Positions 41,558 through 50,179 of a DNA stretch of 64,000 nucleotides are shown piece after piece. The notes below the pieces were generated by a model. It worked only from the letters and a program-made list of their open reading frames with translations, did not search any database and was not told where the DNA came from. Position 1 is the stretch's first letter. Each line of letters opens with the position of its first letter. This stretch comes from Roseibium aggregatum IAM 12614 (GTDB taxonomy: Bacteria > Pseudomonadota > Alphaproteobacteria > Rhizobiales > Stappiaceae): positions 186,001 to 250,000 of the forward strand of contig NZ_AAUW01000001.1 in NCBI RefSeq assembly GCF_000168975.1. Direction: 5' to 3'. A program made the translations under genes and the position numbers.

Positions 41558-42331
41558 GTGATTGAGCTGGATAAAATCTGCGTCGATTTTGGCGGTTTGC
41601 GGGCCATTGACCATGCAAGCTTCAAGATCGACGCAGGCCGCATCACAGGCCTGATCGGGCCCAATGGTGCGGGAAAAACAACCGCCTTCAACGTCATCGC
41701 AGGCGCGATCCGGCCAAGCGCCGGCCGGGTGCTTCTGGACGGGAAGGACATCACTGCGCTCAAACCCCATCAAAGGGCCAAGGCAGGTCTCGCACGCACC
41801 TTTCAGATACCGCATGAATTCGGGCATCTCTCCGTCCTGGAAAACCTGATGGCCTCCGCCTCGGCACCGGAAGGCGAGAATGTCTTCAACGTGATTTTCC
41901 GGCGTGGGCATTATCAGGCCGAGGAACGGCAGATCTATGAGACAGCGCGGGACACCGTGCGGCTGCTTGAGCTGGACCATGTCATCGACGAAAAGGCCGG
42001 TAATCTTTCCGGCGGTCAGAAGAAGCTGGTCGAACTCGGCCGCGCCTTGATGCGCAACCCCAAGATCATCCTGCTGGACGAGATCGGGGCCGGCATCAAC
42101 CGCACGCTTTTGTCGAAACTGGCAGACAAGATCCTGATGCTGAACCGGGAGCGGGGACTGACCTTCTGTCTGATCGAGCATGATCTCGATTACGTCTCCA
42201 AGCTGTGCGACCACGTGCTGGTAATGGCGCAGGGCTCACTTCTGACCGAAGGCTCGGTTGAAGAGGTGCGTAACGACGAACGCGTGATCGAAGCCTATTT
42301 CGGCGGCGGAAAATATGAGGCGCAGCTATGA
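41558..42331 (+). CDS. LIV-type ABC ATPase (LivG-like)
   Basis: This 257-residue ATPase has Walker A GPNGAGKTT, the LivG-type ARTFQIP Q-loop, signature LSGGQKKLVELGRA, Walker B IILLDE and the H-loop EHDLDYVSKLCD. It starts at a GTG 17 bases after the binding-protein stop and overlaps livF by four bases. Confidence 0.92.
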   Translation: MIELDKICVDFGGLRAIDHASFKIDAGRITGLIGPNGAGKTTAFNVIAGAIRPSAGRVLLDGKDITALKPHQRAKAGLARTFQIPHEFGHLSVLENLMASASAPEGENVFNVIFRRGHYQAEERQIYETARDTVRLLELDHVIDEKAGNLSGGQKKLVELGRALMRNPKIILLDEIGAGINRTLLSKLADKILMLNRERGLTFCLIEHDLDYVSKLCDHVLVMAQGSLLTEGSVEEVRNDERVIEAYFGGGKYEAQL

Positions 42332-43047
42332 CCGAACGACTTTCCGTCTCGGGCGTCAGCGCCGGTTATGGCGGCCCGCCGATCATCGAAGACGTGTCGC
42401 TGACGGTCGAGCCGGGTGAAATCGCGGTCATTCTCGGACCGAACGGTGCCGGCAAGTCTACCCTGCTCAAAACGATCTTCGCACTGACTACCGTTTCCGC
42501 CGGATCGATCAAACTCGGCGAGAAAGAGCTTTCAGGCTGCAAGACATCGGCTCTTGTTCCGCTCGGTGTTTCCGCAGTGCCTCAGACGAAAAACGTCTTT
42601 GCCACCATGTCCGTAGACGAAAACCTTGATGTCGGAACCTATGCAGCTCCACCAAAGGATAAAGCGGCAACGCGCGAGCGCGTGCTTAACCTGTTTCCGG
42701 ACCTTCGGGACAAGTTGAAACAGCCTGCGGGCGAGCTTTCCGGCGGACAGCGGCAGATGGTTGCCATGGGCCGCGCCTTGATGAGCGACCCGAAGCTGGT
42801 GCTTCTGGACGAGCCGACAGCCGGGCTGTCGCCTGCCTATCTGGAGCGGATCTTCGACCTGCTCATCGACATCCGCAAAACCGGGATCACGATATTGATG
42901 GTGGAACAGAATGCCCGCCAGGCCCTGCAGATTGCCGACCACGGCCATATCCTGGTGAATGGCCGGAATTATGCCAGCGGTACCGGCAAGGAACTGCTTG
43001 CCGATGAAGACGTCCGGCGCCTCTTCCTCGGGGGAGCGGCCGCATGA
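42328..43047 (+). CDS. LIV-type ABC ATPase (LivF-like)
   Basis: This 239-residue ATPase has Walker [11 protein letters not shown], the PQTKNVFATMSVDENL Q-loop region typical of LivF, signature LSGGQRQMVAMGRA, Walker B LVLLDEPTAGL and the EQNARQAL H-loop variant. It overlaps its neighbours by four bases on both sides. Confidence 0.92.
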   Translation: MTERLSVSGVSAGYGGPPIIEDVSLTVEPGEIAVILGPNGAGKSTLLKTIFALTTVSAGSIKLGEKELSGCKTSALVPLGVSAVPQTKNVFATMSVDENLDVGTYAAPPKDKAATRERVLNLFPDLRDKLKQPAGELSGGQRQMVAMGRALMSDPKLVLLDEPTAGLSPAYLERIFDLLIDIRKTGITILMVEQNARQALQIADHGHILVNGRNYASGTGKELLADEDVRRLFLGGAAA

Positions 43048-43934
43048 TCGAGTTCGTGAACTTCTATCTGTTCCCGGCGCTGGCCATCGGCAGCATCTAT
43101 GCGCTCGGCGCAGTCGGGATTTCCATGATCTTCGGCATCCTGCGCTTTGCCCATTTCGCCCATGGCGATCTGATGACCCTGGGCACCTACGGTGTGCTGG
43201 CCATGGCCGCCATCGTGCCGGTCAATCCGCTTCTGCTGATCCCCTTCGGCATGGCGCTCACCATTGTCTCGGCGCTGCTGGTCGACCGTTATTTCTACAA
43301 GCCGCTGCGCGAACTGCCGACCATCTACACGGTGATCTCGTCCTTCGGTATCGCGCTGGTCTTCCGCTCGATCGTTCAGTTGGTCTGGGGATCGCAGAAC
43401 CAGGTCTTCTCCACCGGTGTCAAACCGCCGCTTGTGCTGTTCGATACGTTCCGGATTTCCGTCCTGCACCTGCAGGCGGTGATCTCAACCGCGATCATCG
43501 CCGTGCTTCTGCACTACTTCCTGACCGTGACCAGAACCGGTCGGTCCATGCGGGCGGTTGCCGACGATCCGGAACTGGCCGAAGTCTCCGGCCTCGATAC
43601 GGCCAAGGTCATTCGCTGGACCTGGATCATCGGCGCGGCTCTGGCGGCCATTGCCGGAACCTTTGCCGCGCTCAACACCAGCGCGCACCCCAATCTGGGC
43701 TGGAACCTGCTGATGCCGATGTTCGCCGCCGCCATTCTGGGTGGGATCGGCAAGCCGATGGGCGCAATGGCAGGCGGTTTCATCATCGGCCTGGCCGAGG
43801 AACTGTCGTCCTATCACTGGATTGGCGACGATGCGCTCATTTCGCCGTCCTACAAGACGGCGGTCGCTTTTGTCCTGATGATCGGGCTGCTCATCTTCCG
43901 GCCCCAGGGCCTCTTCAAGGGGAGGTTGCTCTGA
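43044..43934 (+). CDS. LIV-type ABC permease (LivH-like)
   Basis: This 296-residue permease has about eight helices, beginning with YLFPALAIGSIYALGAVGISMIFGILRFAHFAHGDLMTLG, the sequence that marks LivH proteins, and the late LGGIGKPMGAMAGGFIIGLAEE. It forms the channel with the LivM-like subunit. Confidence 0.92.
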   Translation: MIEFVNFYLFPALAIGSIYALGAVGISMIFGILRFAHFAHGDLMTLGTYGVLAMAAIVPVNPLLLIPFGMALTIVSALLVDRYFYKPLRELPTIYTVISSFGIALVFRSIVQLVWGSQNQVFSTGVKPPLVLFDTFRISVLHLQAVISTAIIAVLLHYFLTVTRTGRSMRAVADDPELAEVSGLDTAKVIRWTWIIGAALAAIAGTFAALNTSAHPNLGWNLLMPMFAAAILGGIGKPMGAMAGGFIIGLAEELSSYHWIGDDALISPSYKTAVAFVLMIGLLIFRPQGLFKGRLL

Positions 43935-44884
43935 TGGAACTCACCGGTCTCTTTTTCTATGCCGTCAGCCTTCTGATCCTGGGCGGGATCTATGCAATCC
44001 TCTGCCTCGCGCTGAATGTGCAATGGGGCATGGGCGGGCTGTTCAATGCCGGCATCGCCGGGTTCTATGGCGTCGGCGCCTATACCTCGGCGATCCTGAC
44101 AACCTCGGCCTCTTCCAAACACCTCGGGGGCTTCGGCCTGCCTGTGCCGCTTGGACTGGTCGGGGCTGCCATTCTCGCAGGGCTGGCCGGCTGGGCGGTC
44201 GCCAGGATCTGCGTGCGTCTCAAAAGCGATTATCTGGCGATGGCCTCCATCGGGATCGCCGAGATCCTGCGGCTGGTCATCGTCAACGAAAGCTGGCTCA
44301 CCAACGGCAGCCTGGGCCTGTCCCGCATTCCAAGGCCTCTGGCGGATCTCACCACCGGACGCATGGGCGACATCGTGTTTCTAGGCTTTGTCTGGTTCGT
44401 GGTGCTGCTGGTCTATCTGGCAGCCTCCCGCCTTCACGACAGCCCGTGGGGCCGCAGCCTGCGCGCAATCCGCGACAATGAGGCATCGGCGGCGGCTGCC
44501 GGAAAGAACGTCGAGAAATTCAGGATCCAGACCTTCGTCATCGGCTGCGCCATCATGGGGATCGCGGGCGCCCTGTCGGCGCATTATTTCCGCTTCCTGT
44601 CGCCGACAGCCACCGATCCGCTGCTGGTGACCTTCCTGGTCTGGGTAATGCTGATGGCTGGTGGTTCCGGTAACAACAAGGGTGCCATTCTCGGCGCGCT
44701 GACCATCTGGACGCTGTGGTCGGTGACAGAGATCTTCACCAACCGCCTGCCACCGGAATGGGCGACCCGCAGTTCCTTCATCCGGATGCTGCTGGTGGGC
44801 CTGCTTCTGCAAGTGGTGCTGCAACGTTTCCGGTCCGGGTTGCTGCCGGAAAAATCTCCTCCGGTGAAGTTCCGGCAGGAATAG
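43934..44884 (+). CDS. LIV-type ABC permease (LivM-like)
   Basis: This 316-residue permease has GGIYAILCLALNVQWGMGGLFNAGIAGFYGVGAYTSA near the start, the RIPRPLAD loop and the RAIRDNEASAAAAGKNV segment that contacts the ATPase. The ATG overlaps the LivH stop by one base (TGATG). A longer open frame upstream overlaps livF and is not real. The gene converges with the Lrp gene. Confidence 0.9.
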   Translation: MELTGLFFYAVSLLILGGIYAILCLALNVQWGMGGLFNAGIAGFYGVGAYTSAILTTSASSKHLGGFGLPVPLGLVGAAILAGLAGWAVARICVRLKSDYLAMASIGIAEILRLVIVNESWLTNGSLGLSRIPRPLADLTTGRMGDIVFLGFVWFVVLLVYLAASRLHDSPWGRSLRAIRDNEASAAAAGKNVEKFRIQTFVIGCAIMGIAGALSAHYFRFLSPTATDPLLVTFLVWVMLMAGGSGNNKGAILGALTIWTLWSVTEIFTNRLPPEWATRSSFIRMLLVGLLLQVVLQRFRSGLLPEKSPPVKFRQE

Positions 44885-44901
44885 CTGGATGGCCCGTCAG
44901 G

Positions 44902-45360
44902 TCAGGCGAGCGGTGGAAACACCGCCGTCTTCTTGACGGTGCCATAGACGAAACTGGTATCGATCGACGCAATGCCGCCGATCGGATGAATGCGACTGCG
45001 AATGAAAGTCTCATAGGCTTCAAGATCCGACACGACCACACGAAGCTGATAATCCATCGCACCGGTCAGGACGTGGCATTCCAGAACCTCCTCGATGGTC
45101 TGTATCCGGCTTTCGAACCGGCGCACATCCTCCTCGTTGTGCCGCTCCAGCCGGATGCGGACAAAGACCGTGATCGGCAGTCCGTAGGCGGCAGCGTCCA
45201 CATCCACTGAAAACCCCTTGATAGCCCCGGAGGCTTCCAGGTTCCGCAACCGGCGCAGGCAGGGTGAGGGTGACAGATTGACCGCCTCCGCCAGGTCTTG
45301 ATTGGTCATGCGGCCATCCCGCTGCAGGGCGCGGATGATCTGGCGGTCTTTCGTGTCCAT
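44902..45360 (-). CDS. Lrp/AsnC-family regulator, MdeR-like
   Basis: This 152-residue protein has an N-terminal helix-turn-helix (DRQIIRALQRDGRMTNQDLAEAVNLSPSPCLRRLRNLE) and an Lrp/AsnC ligand domain with HVLTGAMDYQLRVVVSDLEAYETF. It is divergent from mdeA with a perfect 18-bp palindrome between them. In Pseudomonas putida the Lrp-type MdeR activates mdeA in response to methionine, so the same role is inferred here. Confidence 0.88.
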   Translation of the reverse strand: MDTKDRQIIRALQRDGRMTNQDLAEAVNLSPSPCLRRLRNLEASGAIKGFSVDVDAAAYGLPITVFVRIRLERHNEEDVRRFESRIQTIEEVLECHVLTGAMDYQLRVVVSDLEAYETFIRSRIHPIGGIASIDTSFVYGTVKKTAVFPPLA

Positions 45361-45405
45361 TTTGCTCTCGATTGGCAGATTCTGCTAATTTGATAACTAC
45401 CACTG

Positions 45406-45423
45406 ATAGATTTCGAAATCTAT
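45406..45423. promoter_or_regulatory. Perfect 18-bp palindrome, likely Lrp operator for mdeA
   Basis: ATAGATTTCGAAATCTAT is a perfect palindrome in the 113-base gap between the Lrp-family gene and mdeA, about 50 bases before the mdeA start. Confidence 0.65.
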
Positions 45424-45473
45424 AGCCCTCGAAGTTGGATCATATTGCTCAGGCTGAAATCAGGGAGACAGCC

Positions 45474-46676
45474 ATGAGTGCCTACAAGGGTTTTGCCAGC
45501 CGCGCGATCCACCTCGCTTACAATCCGCATGATAACGAGGGTTCGCTGACACCGCCGCTGCATCTGACCTCAACTTTCGTATTCGAGACGGCCGAGGCCG
45601 GGGGCGAGATGTTTGCCGGCGAGCGGGCAGGGCACATCTACAGCCGCATTTCCAACCCGACGCTGAATCTGCTGGAGCGCCGCATCGCGGATCTGGAAGG
45701 AGCGGAGGCAGGTCTCGCCCTGTCGTCCGGCATGGGCGCTATCACATCGACCCTTTGGACGCTCGTGGCACCGGGGGACGAGATCATCGTCGATGAAACC
45801 CTCTACGGCTGCACCTTTGTCTATATGCGCCATGGCCTGACCAAGTTCGGCATCAAGATCACCCATGTGGACCTGACCGACCCGGAAAACCTGCGCAGCG
45901 TCATTTCCGACAAGACCCGCGTTGTCTATTTCGAGACCCCGGCCAACCCGAACATGCGCCTTGTCGACATCAGCCACGTTTCGGAAATTGCCCATGAAGC
46001 TGGCGCCACGGTGATCGTCGACAACACCTATGCCACGCCCTATCTGACGCGCCCGATCGAACTCGGCGCCGACCTCGTTCTGCATTCGGCCACCAAGTAT
46101 CTGGGCGGTCATGGCGACGTCGTCGCCGGTCTCGTTGCCGGACGGGCCGAACAGATCCAGGAAATCCGCCTTGTCGGCATGAAGGATATGACCGGCGCCG
46201 TGATGGCCCCGTTCAACGCCATGCTGATCCTGCGCGGCCTGAAGACTCTAGCCCTGCGCATGGACCGGCACTGTGCTTCTGCCCAGAAAGTCGCCGAGTG
46301 GCTGGAAGCCCACCCCGCGGTGTCAAAGGTCTATTTCCCGGGCCTTGAAAGCTATGAGCAGCACGAACTGGCAAAAAGGCAGATGAGCCAGCCGGGTGGC
46401 ATGATCGCCTTCGAACTGAAGGGCGGTCTGGAAGCCGGTATTTCCATGATGAATGGCCTGAAGATGATCCAGCGGGCCGTGTCCCTGGGCGATGCCGAAA
46501 CGCTGATCCAGCACCCGGCCTCCATGACCCATTCCACCTACACCCTGGAAGAACGCGCTGCCCACGGCATCAGCGACGGTCTCGTGCGCCTGTCCGTTGG
46601 GTTGGAAGACCTCGAAGACATCCTGGAAGACATGGCGCAGGCAATGCCGCAGGTTCCTGTTGCGGCGGCGGCCTGA
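45474..46676 (+). CDS. mdeA: Methionine gamma-lyase
   Basis: This 400-residue PLP enzyme follows the Pseudomonas methionine gamma-lyase closely. It has the opening GFASRAIH, AGHIYSRISNPTLNLLE, LASGMGAITSTLWTL (here LSSGMGAITSTLWTL), Cys113 in TLYGCTF (the active-site cysteine that distinguishes the lyase from cystathionine enzymes), the HSATKYLGGHGD motif with PLP-lysine Lys208, and SMTHSTYTLEERA. It cleaves methionine to methanethiol, ammonia and 2-oxobutyrate. The ATG at 45474 follows GGGAGAC. The 2-oxobutyrate is probably used by the enzyme encoded at 47460. Confidence 0.95.
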   Translation: MSAYKGFASRAIHLAYNPHDNEGSLTPPLHLTSTFVFETAEAGGEMFAGERAGHIYSRISNPTLNLLERRIADLEGAEAGLALSSGMGAITSTLWTLVAPGDEIIVDETLYGCTFVYMRHGLTKFGIKITHVDLTDPENLRSVISDKTRVVYFETPANPNMRLVDISHVSEIAHEAGATVIVDNTYATPYLTRPIELGADLVLHSATKYLGGHGDVVAGLVAGRAEQIQEIRLVGMKDMTGAVMAPFNAMLILRGLKTLALRMDRHCASAQKVAEWLEAHPAVSKVYFPGLESYEQHELAKRQMSQPGGMIAFELKGGLEAGISMMNGLKMIQRAVSLGDAETLIQHPASMTHSTYTLEERAAHGISDGLVRLSVGLEDLEDILEDMAQAMPQVPVAAAA

Positions 46677-46731
46677 ACTCAGTCAACGCCCAAGTCTTTC
46701 CGCGGACCTCCAGATCCTCTCCTCCTCTCAA

Positions 46732-46772
46732 CCTCATCCTGAGACAGCGCTTCGCGCTTCCTCAGGATGAGG
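46732..46772. repeat. Palindromic intergenic repeat, family A, copy 3
   Basis: CCTCATCCTGAG (46732-46743) and its inverse CTCAGGATGAGG (46761-46772) form a 12-bp stem with a CG-rich middle. This copy has matching ends, so it is a symmetric variant of the family A element. Confidence 0.75.
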
Positions 46773-46866
46773 GAGTTGGGGAGGCGAAGGAATGGTGAAG
46801 GAGAGGGAATGAGGGGGACGTGAGCTGAGGGCATGAGCAAGTGACAGGGTCGGCGGCCGGCCCAGA

Positions 46867-47349
46867 TCACGGCGTCCGCGCGACGCCGGACTTGACGCGT
46901 CTCAGCGGAATGGAGCTTTCGATATTGGCGACACCCGGCACCTTGGTGAGTTTCCCGGTCAGGAAGGTCTCGAAGGCCGCGAGCCCGGTAGTTGCCACGC
47001 GCAGGAGATAGTCCCGGTTACCGGTCATCAGCCAGCAGTCGACGACTTCCGGAAACGCCTGAATGGCAGCTTCGAACTGGTCCAGCGTGACGTCGATCTG
47101 CTTGTCGAGTTGCACGGACACAAAAACCGAGACCTCGTAGCCGAGCTTCACCTCGTCGATCAGAGCGCAATATCCGGTCACGATGCCGCGCTCTTCCAGG
47201 TGCCGCAGGCGGCGGGCGGCCGGGGTCGCGCTCAGGCCGATACGCTCGGAAAGATCCTGAATCGATATTCTGCCATTCTGGCGCAGTTCTCGCAGGATCT
47301 GGATATCAAATGTGTCGAGCGTGTCGGAAATCGCCAAGAGAGGCTCCAT
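46867..47349 (-). CDS. Lrp/AsnC-family regulator beside mdeB
   Basis: This 160-residue protein has a helix-turn-helix (DIQILRELRQNGRISIQDLSERIGLSATPAARRLRHLEERG) and an Lrp ligand domain with WLMTGNRDYLLRVATTGLAAFETF. It shares the fold of the protein at 44902 but differs in sequence. It is divergent from the E1-like gene, and a 21-bp inverted repeat begins one base before its start codon, so it should sense a substrate or product and control both genes. Confidence 0.88.
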   Translation of the reverse strand: MEPLLAISDTLDTFDIQILRELRQNGRISIQDLSERIGLSATPAARRLRHLEERGIVTGYCALIDEVKLGYEVSVFVSVQLDKQIDVTLDQFEAAIQAFPEVVDCWLMTGNRDYLLRVATTGLAAFETFLTGKLTKVPGVANIESSIPLRRVKSGVARTP

Positions 47350-47370
47350 TCTTGGTGGAAGTCACCAAGA
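47350..47370. promoter_or_regulatory. 21-bp inverted repeat, likely Lrp operator
   Basis: TCTTGGTG and CACCAAGA form perfect 8-bp half-sites around GAAGT. It abuts the start of the leftward Lrp gene, so binding there would repress that gene directly. Confidence 0.65.
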
Positions 47371-47459
47371 CTTAACCGAAAAGATTAGGAAATAGCAAGA
47401 AACCGGTTCTTGTCCGAAGCTAGAGTAACGTCGAGTACGCATTTAACGGGAACGCCTCC

Positions 47460-49817
47460 ATGAGCACCGAGCACCTGAAGACCATCGAACAGCGCCTGCT
47501 GTGGCTGTCACACTGGATGATCCACCACGCCAACCACATCCGTCCGAAAGTGGATGGCATCAAGATCGGTGGGCATCAGGCAAGTTCGGCTTCCATGGTT
47601 TCCATCATGACGGCGCTCTATTTCTCGGTGCTGCGGCCGGAAGACCGGGTCGCGGTCAAGCCGCATGCCTCGCCGATCTTTCATGCGATCCAGTATCTGA
47701 TGGGCAATCAGACGCGTGAGAAGATGGAAAACTTCCGGGGCTACGGCGGCGTCCAGTCCTATCCTTCGCGCACCAAGGATATCGATGATGTCGATTTCTC
47801 CACCGGTTCGGTTGGGCTCGGCGTCGCGATTACCTCCTTCGCCTCGCTGGTCCAGGACTACATCGCCGCCAAAAGCTGGTCCGGCGATAAACCGCTTGGC
47901 CGCATGATCGCGCTGGTCGGCGATGCTGAACTGGACGAAGGCAATGTCTACGAAGCCCTGCAGGAGGGCTGGAAGAACGACCTCAGGAACTGCTGGTGGA
48001 TCATCGACTATAACCGTCAGTCGCTCGACGGCATTGTTCGCGAGGGGCTCTTCGACCGTGTCGAGAAGATCTTCGATGCCTTCGGCTGGCAGGTGGTCCG
48101 GATCAAATACGGTGCCTTGCAGCGCGCAGCCTTTGCCGAACCCGGTGGCGACAAGCTGCGCCAGTGGATCGACGATTGCTCCAATCAGGAATATTCCGCG
48201 CTCACCTTCATGGGGGGCGCCGTCTGGCGCAAACGCCTGATGGATGATCTGGGCGACCAGGGCGATGTCACCGCGCTGATCGACCGCCGCTCGGACGACG
48301 AACTGGCGGATCTCATGGAAAATCTCGGCGGCAACTGTACCGAGACCATGGCGGAGGCCTTTGGCGCCATCGATCATGACAAGCCGACCTGCTTCCTTGC
48401 CTACACCATCAAGGGCTGGGGCACGCCGATTGCAGGTCACAAGGACAATCACGGCGGCCTGATGAACAAGTCCCAGATGGCCGCGTGGCAAAAGCACATG
48501 GGTGTTGTCGAAGGAGAGGAATGGGAGCCGTTTGCGACCGTTCAGGACGTTGGCGCGCTGAAAGCGTTTCTGGATCAGGTACCCTTCTTTGCCAAAGGCA
48601 CGCGCCGCTTCTCTGATGACAAGATCGCCGTGCCTGCCATCGAGATCGCCTCGGACCGGGATATTTCCACCCAGATGGCCTTCGGCAAGGTGCTGGACGA
48701 CCTTTCCAAGGGCGACAGCAAGCTGGCAGAGCGCATCGTCACCACGTCGCCGGATGTCACCGGCACGACCAACCTCGGGCCCTGGGTTAACCGTCGCAAG
48801 CTCTTTGCCCGCAAGGCAATGGCCGACGCCTTCATCGAACACCGGATCCCGTCGACCGCGAAATGGGAGTTCACGCCGGAAGGCCAGCATATCGAACTTG
48901 GCATCGCCGAGATGAACCTGTTCCTACTGCTGGGAGCTGCCGGTCTTTCTCATTCGCTCTTCGGCGAACGGCTGATCCCCATCGGCACGGTCTATGATCC
49001 CTTCGTCTGCCGCGGCCTCGATGCCCTCAACTATGCCTGTTATCAGGATGCCCGCTTCATGATTGTCGGCACACCGTCAGGCGTCACCCTGTCGCCGGAA
49101 GGCGGTGCGCACCAGTCCATCGGCACGCCGCTGATCGGCATGAGCCAGGACGGACTGGCCGCATTCGAACCGGCCTTTGCCGACGAACTTGCCGTGATCA
49201 TGGAGTGGGCCTTCGACTATCTGCAGCGGGATGGCGAGGGCGATCCGGATGAACGAACCTGGCTGCGCGACGAGACCGGCGGCTCGGTCTATCTGCGCCT
49301 GTCGACCAACCCGATCGAACAACCTGTCAAACGGGCGGACGATGCCTTCCGCCAGGGCGCCATCGACGGTGCCTACTGGCTGCGCAAACCGGGGCCCAAT
49401 TGCGAAGTGGTGATTGCCTATCAGGGTGTCGTGGCTCCTGAAGCCATCAAGGCGGCAGGAGAACTCGCCGGCAACCGGCGCGATGTCGGCGTTCTGGCCG
49501 TCACCTCCGCCGACCGCCTCAACGCCGGATGGACAGCAGCACAAAGGGCACGGTCCCGCGGCAATGCAACGGCCAGATCTCATATCGAGCTGCTTCTGGG
49601 AGATCTGCCAAGCCACTGCAAGCTGATCACCGTGATCGACGGCCATCCCGCGACGCTCGCCTGGCTCGGTGGTGTCGCCGGTCACCAGACCATCCCGCTC
49701 GGTGTCGAACATTTCGGCCAGACGGGCACGATCGGCGATCTTTACCGGCACTTCGGCGTCGACGCGGCCTCGATCATAGAGAAGGTGAATGGACTGACCC
49801 CGGGGCGGCGGGTTTAG
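47460..49817 (+). CDS. mdeB: AceE-like 2-oxoacid (2-oxobutyrate) dehydrogenase E1
   Basis: This 785-residue TPP enzyme resembles the homodimeric pyruvate dehydrogenase E1 (AceE, about 890 residues). It has GGHQASSASMVSIMTALYF, the TPP motif GDAELDEGNVYEALQEGWKNDLRNCWWIIDYNRQSLDG, and a second-half ELGIAEMNLFLLLGAAGLS. The Pseudomonas mdeAB pair has a homologous E1 that acts on 2-oxobutyrate made by methionine gamma-lyase, giving propionyl-CoA with shared E2 and E3 subunits. No E2 or E3 genes are here, so those partners must come from elsewhere. Confidence 0.82.
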   Translation: MSTEHLKTIEQRLLWLSHWMIHHANHIRPKVDGIKIGGHQASSASMVSIMTALYFSVLRPEDRVAVKPHASPIFHAIQYLMGNQTREKMENFRGYGGVQSYPSRTKDIDDVDFSTGSVGLGVAITSFASLVQDYIAAKSWSGDKPLGRMIALVGDAELDEGNVYEALQEGWKNDLRNCWWIIDYNRQSLDGIVREGLFDRVEKIFDAFGWQVVRIKYGALQRAAFAEPGGDKLRQWIDDCSNQEYSALTFMGGAVWRKRLMDDLGDQGDVTALIDRRSDDELADLMENLGGNCTETMAEAFGAIDHDKPTCFLAYTIKGWGTPIAGHKDNHGGLMNKSQMAAWQKHMGVVEGEEWEPFATVQDVGALKAFLDQVPFFAKGTRRFSDDKIAVPAIEIASDRDISTQMAFGKVLDDLSKGDSKLAERIVTTSPDVTGTTNLGPWVNRRKLFARKAMADAFIEHRIPSTAKWEFTPEGQHIELGIAEMNLFLLLGAAGLSHSLFGERLIPIGTVYDPFVCRGLDALNYACYQDARFMIVGTPSGVTLSPEGGAHQSIGTPLIGMSQDGLAAFEPAFADELAVIMEWAFDYLQRDGEGDPDERTWLRDETGGSVYLRLSTNPIEQPVKRADDAFRQGAIDGAYWLRKPGPNCEVVIAYQGVVAPEAIKAAGELAGNRRDVGVLAVTSADRLNAGWTAAQRARSRGNATARSHIELLLGDLPSHCKLITVIDGHPATLAWLGGVAGHQTIPLGVEHFGQTGTIGDLYRHFGVDAASIIEKVNGLTPGRRV

Positions 49818-49874
49818 AGCGCTTGGTCAGTCACCGACGGCTGTATGATACCGAAGCCAGCGCCAGACTATGAT

Positions 49875-49910
49875 GTCACCCCGGGCGACCGAAGGGAGAC
49901 CCGGGGCCCA
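49875..49910 (+). repeat. Palindromic intergenic repeat, family B, copy 1
   Basis: This 36-bp element begins GTCACCCCGGG and ends CCCGGGGCCCA, making an imperfect hairpin. It is the inverse of copy 2. Confidence 0.6.
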
Positions 49911-49982
49911 CTCATTTCCAGAACGTGGGCGAATGACAATCACTTTTGAAAAGACGCGGGCTTCAGCAAGCGGCACTGCGAA

Positions 49983-50019
49983 TGGACCCCGGATCAGCGC
50001 TTCGCTTGTCCGGGGTGAC
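49983..50019 (-). repeat. Palindromic intergenic repeat, family B, copy 2
   Basis: Read on the minus strand it begins GTCACCCCGGA and ends TCCGGGGTCCA, matching copy 1 in both ends with a different middle. Repeats of this look are common in Hyphomicrobiales intergenic DNA. Confidence 0.6.
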
Positions 50020-50113
50020 GCCGTAGCAAGGTGTTCAAAGTCATTCAGCGGACAGGCCGGGTAGCCGTCGCTGCAGCACCGGGACGGATTGTACCAGATT
50101 CAACTACACTCAG

Positions 50114-50158
50114 CCTCATCCTGAGGAAGCGCGCAAGCGCTGTCTCGAAGGATGGGCC
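50114..50158 (+). repeat. Palindromic intergenic repeat, family A, copy 4
   Basis: It matches copy 2 almost base for base, starting CCTCATCCTGAGGAAGCGCG and ending GTCTCGAAGGATGGGCC, with one extra base in the middle. Confidence 0.82.
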
Positions 50159-50179
50159 GCTTGCTCCGAATAGCTGGCT

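Noticed and set aside
42959-44884. Extended start of the LivM-like gene overlapping livF and livH
   Set aside because: LivM homology begins at the ATG at 43934; the extension is out-of-frame reading of livF and livH.
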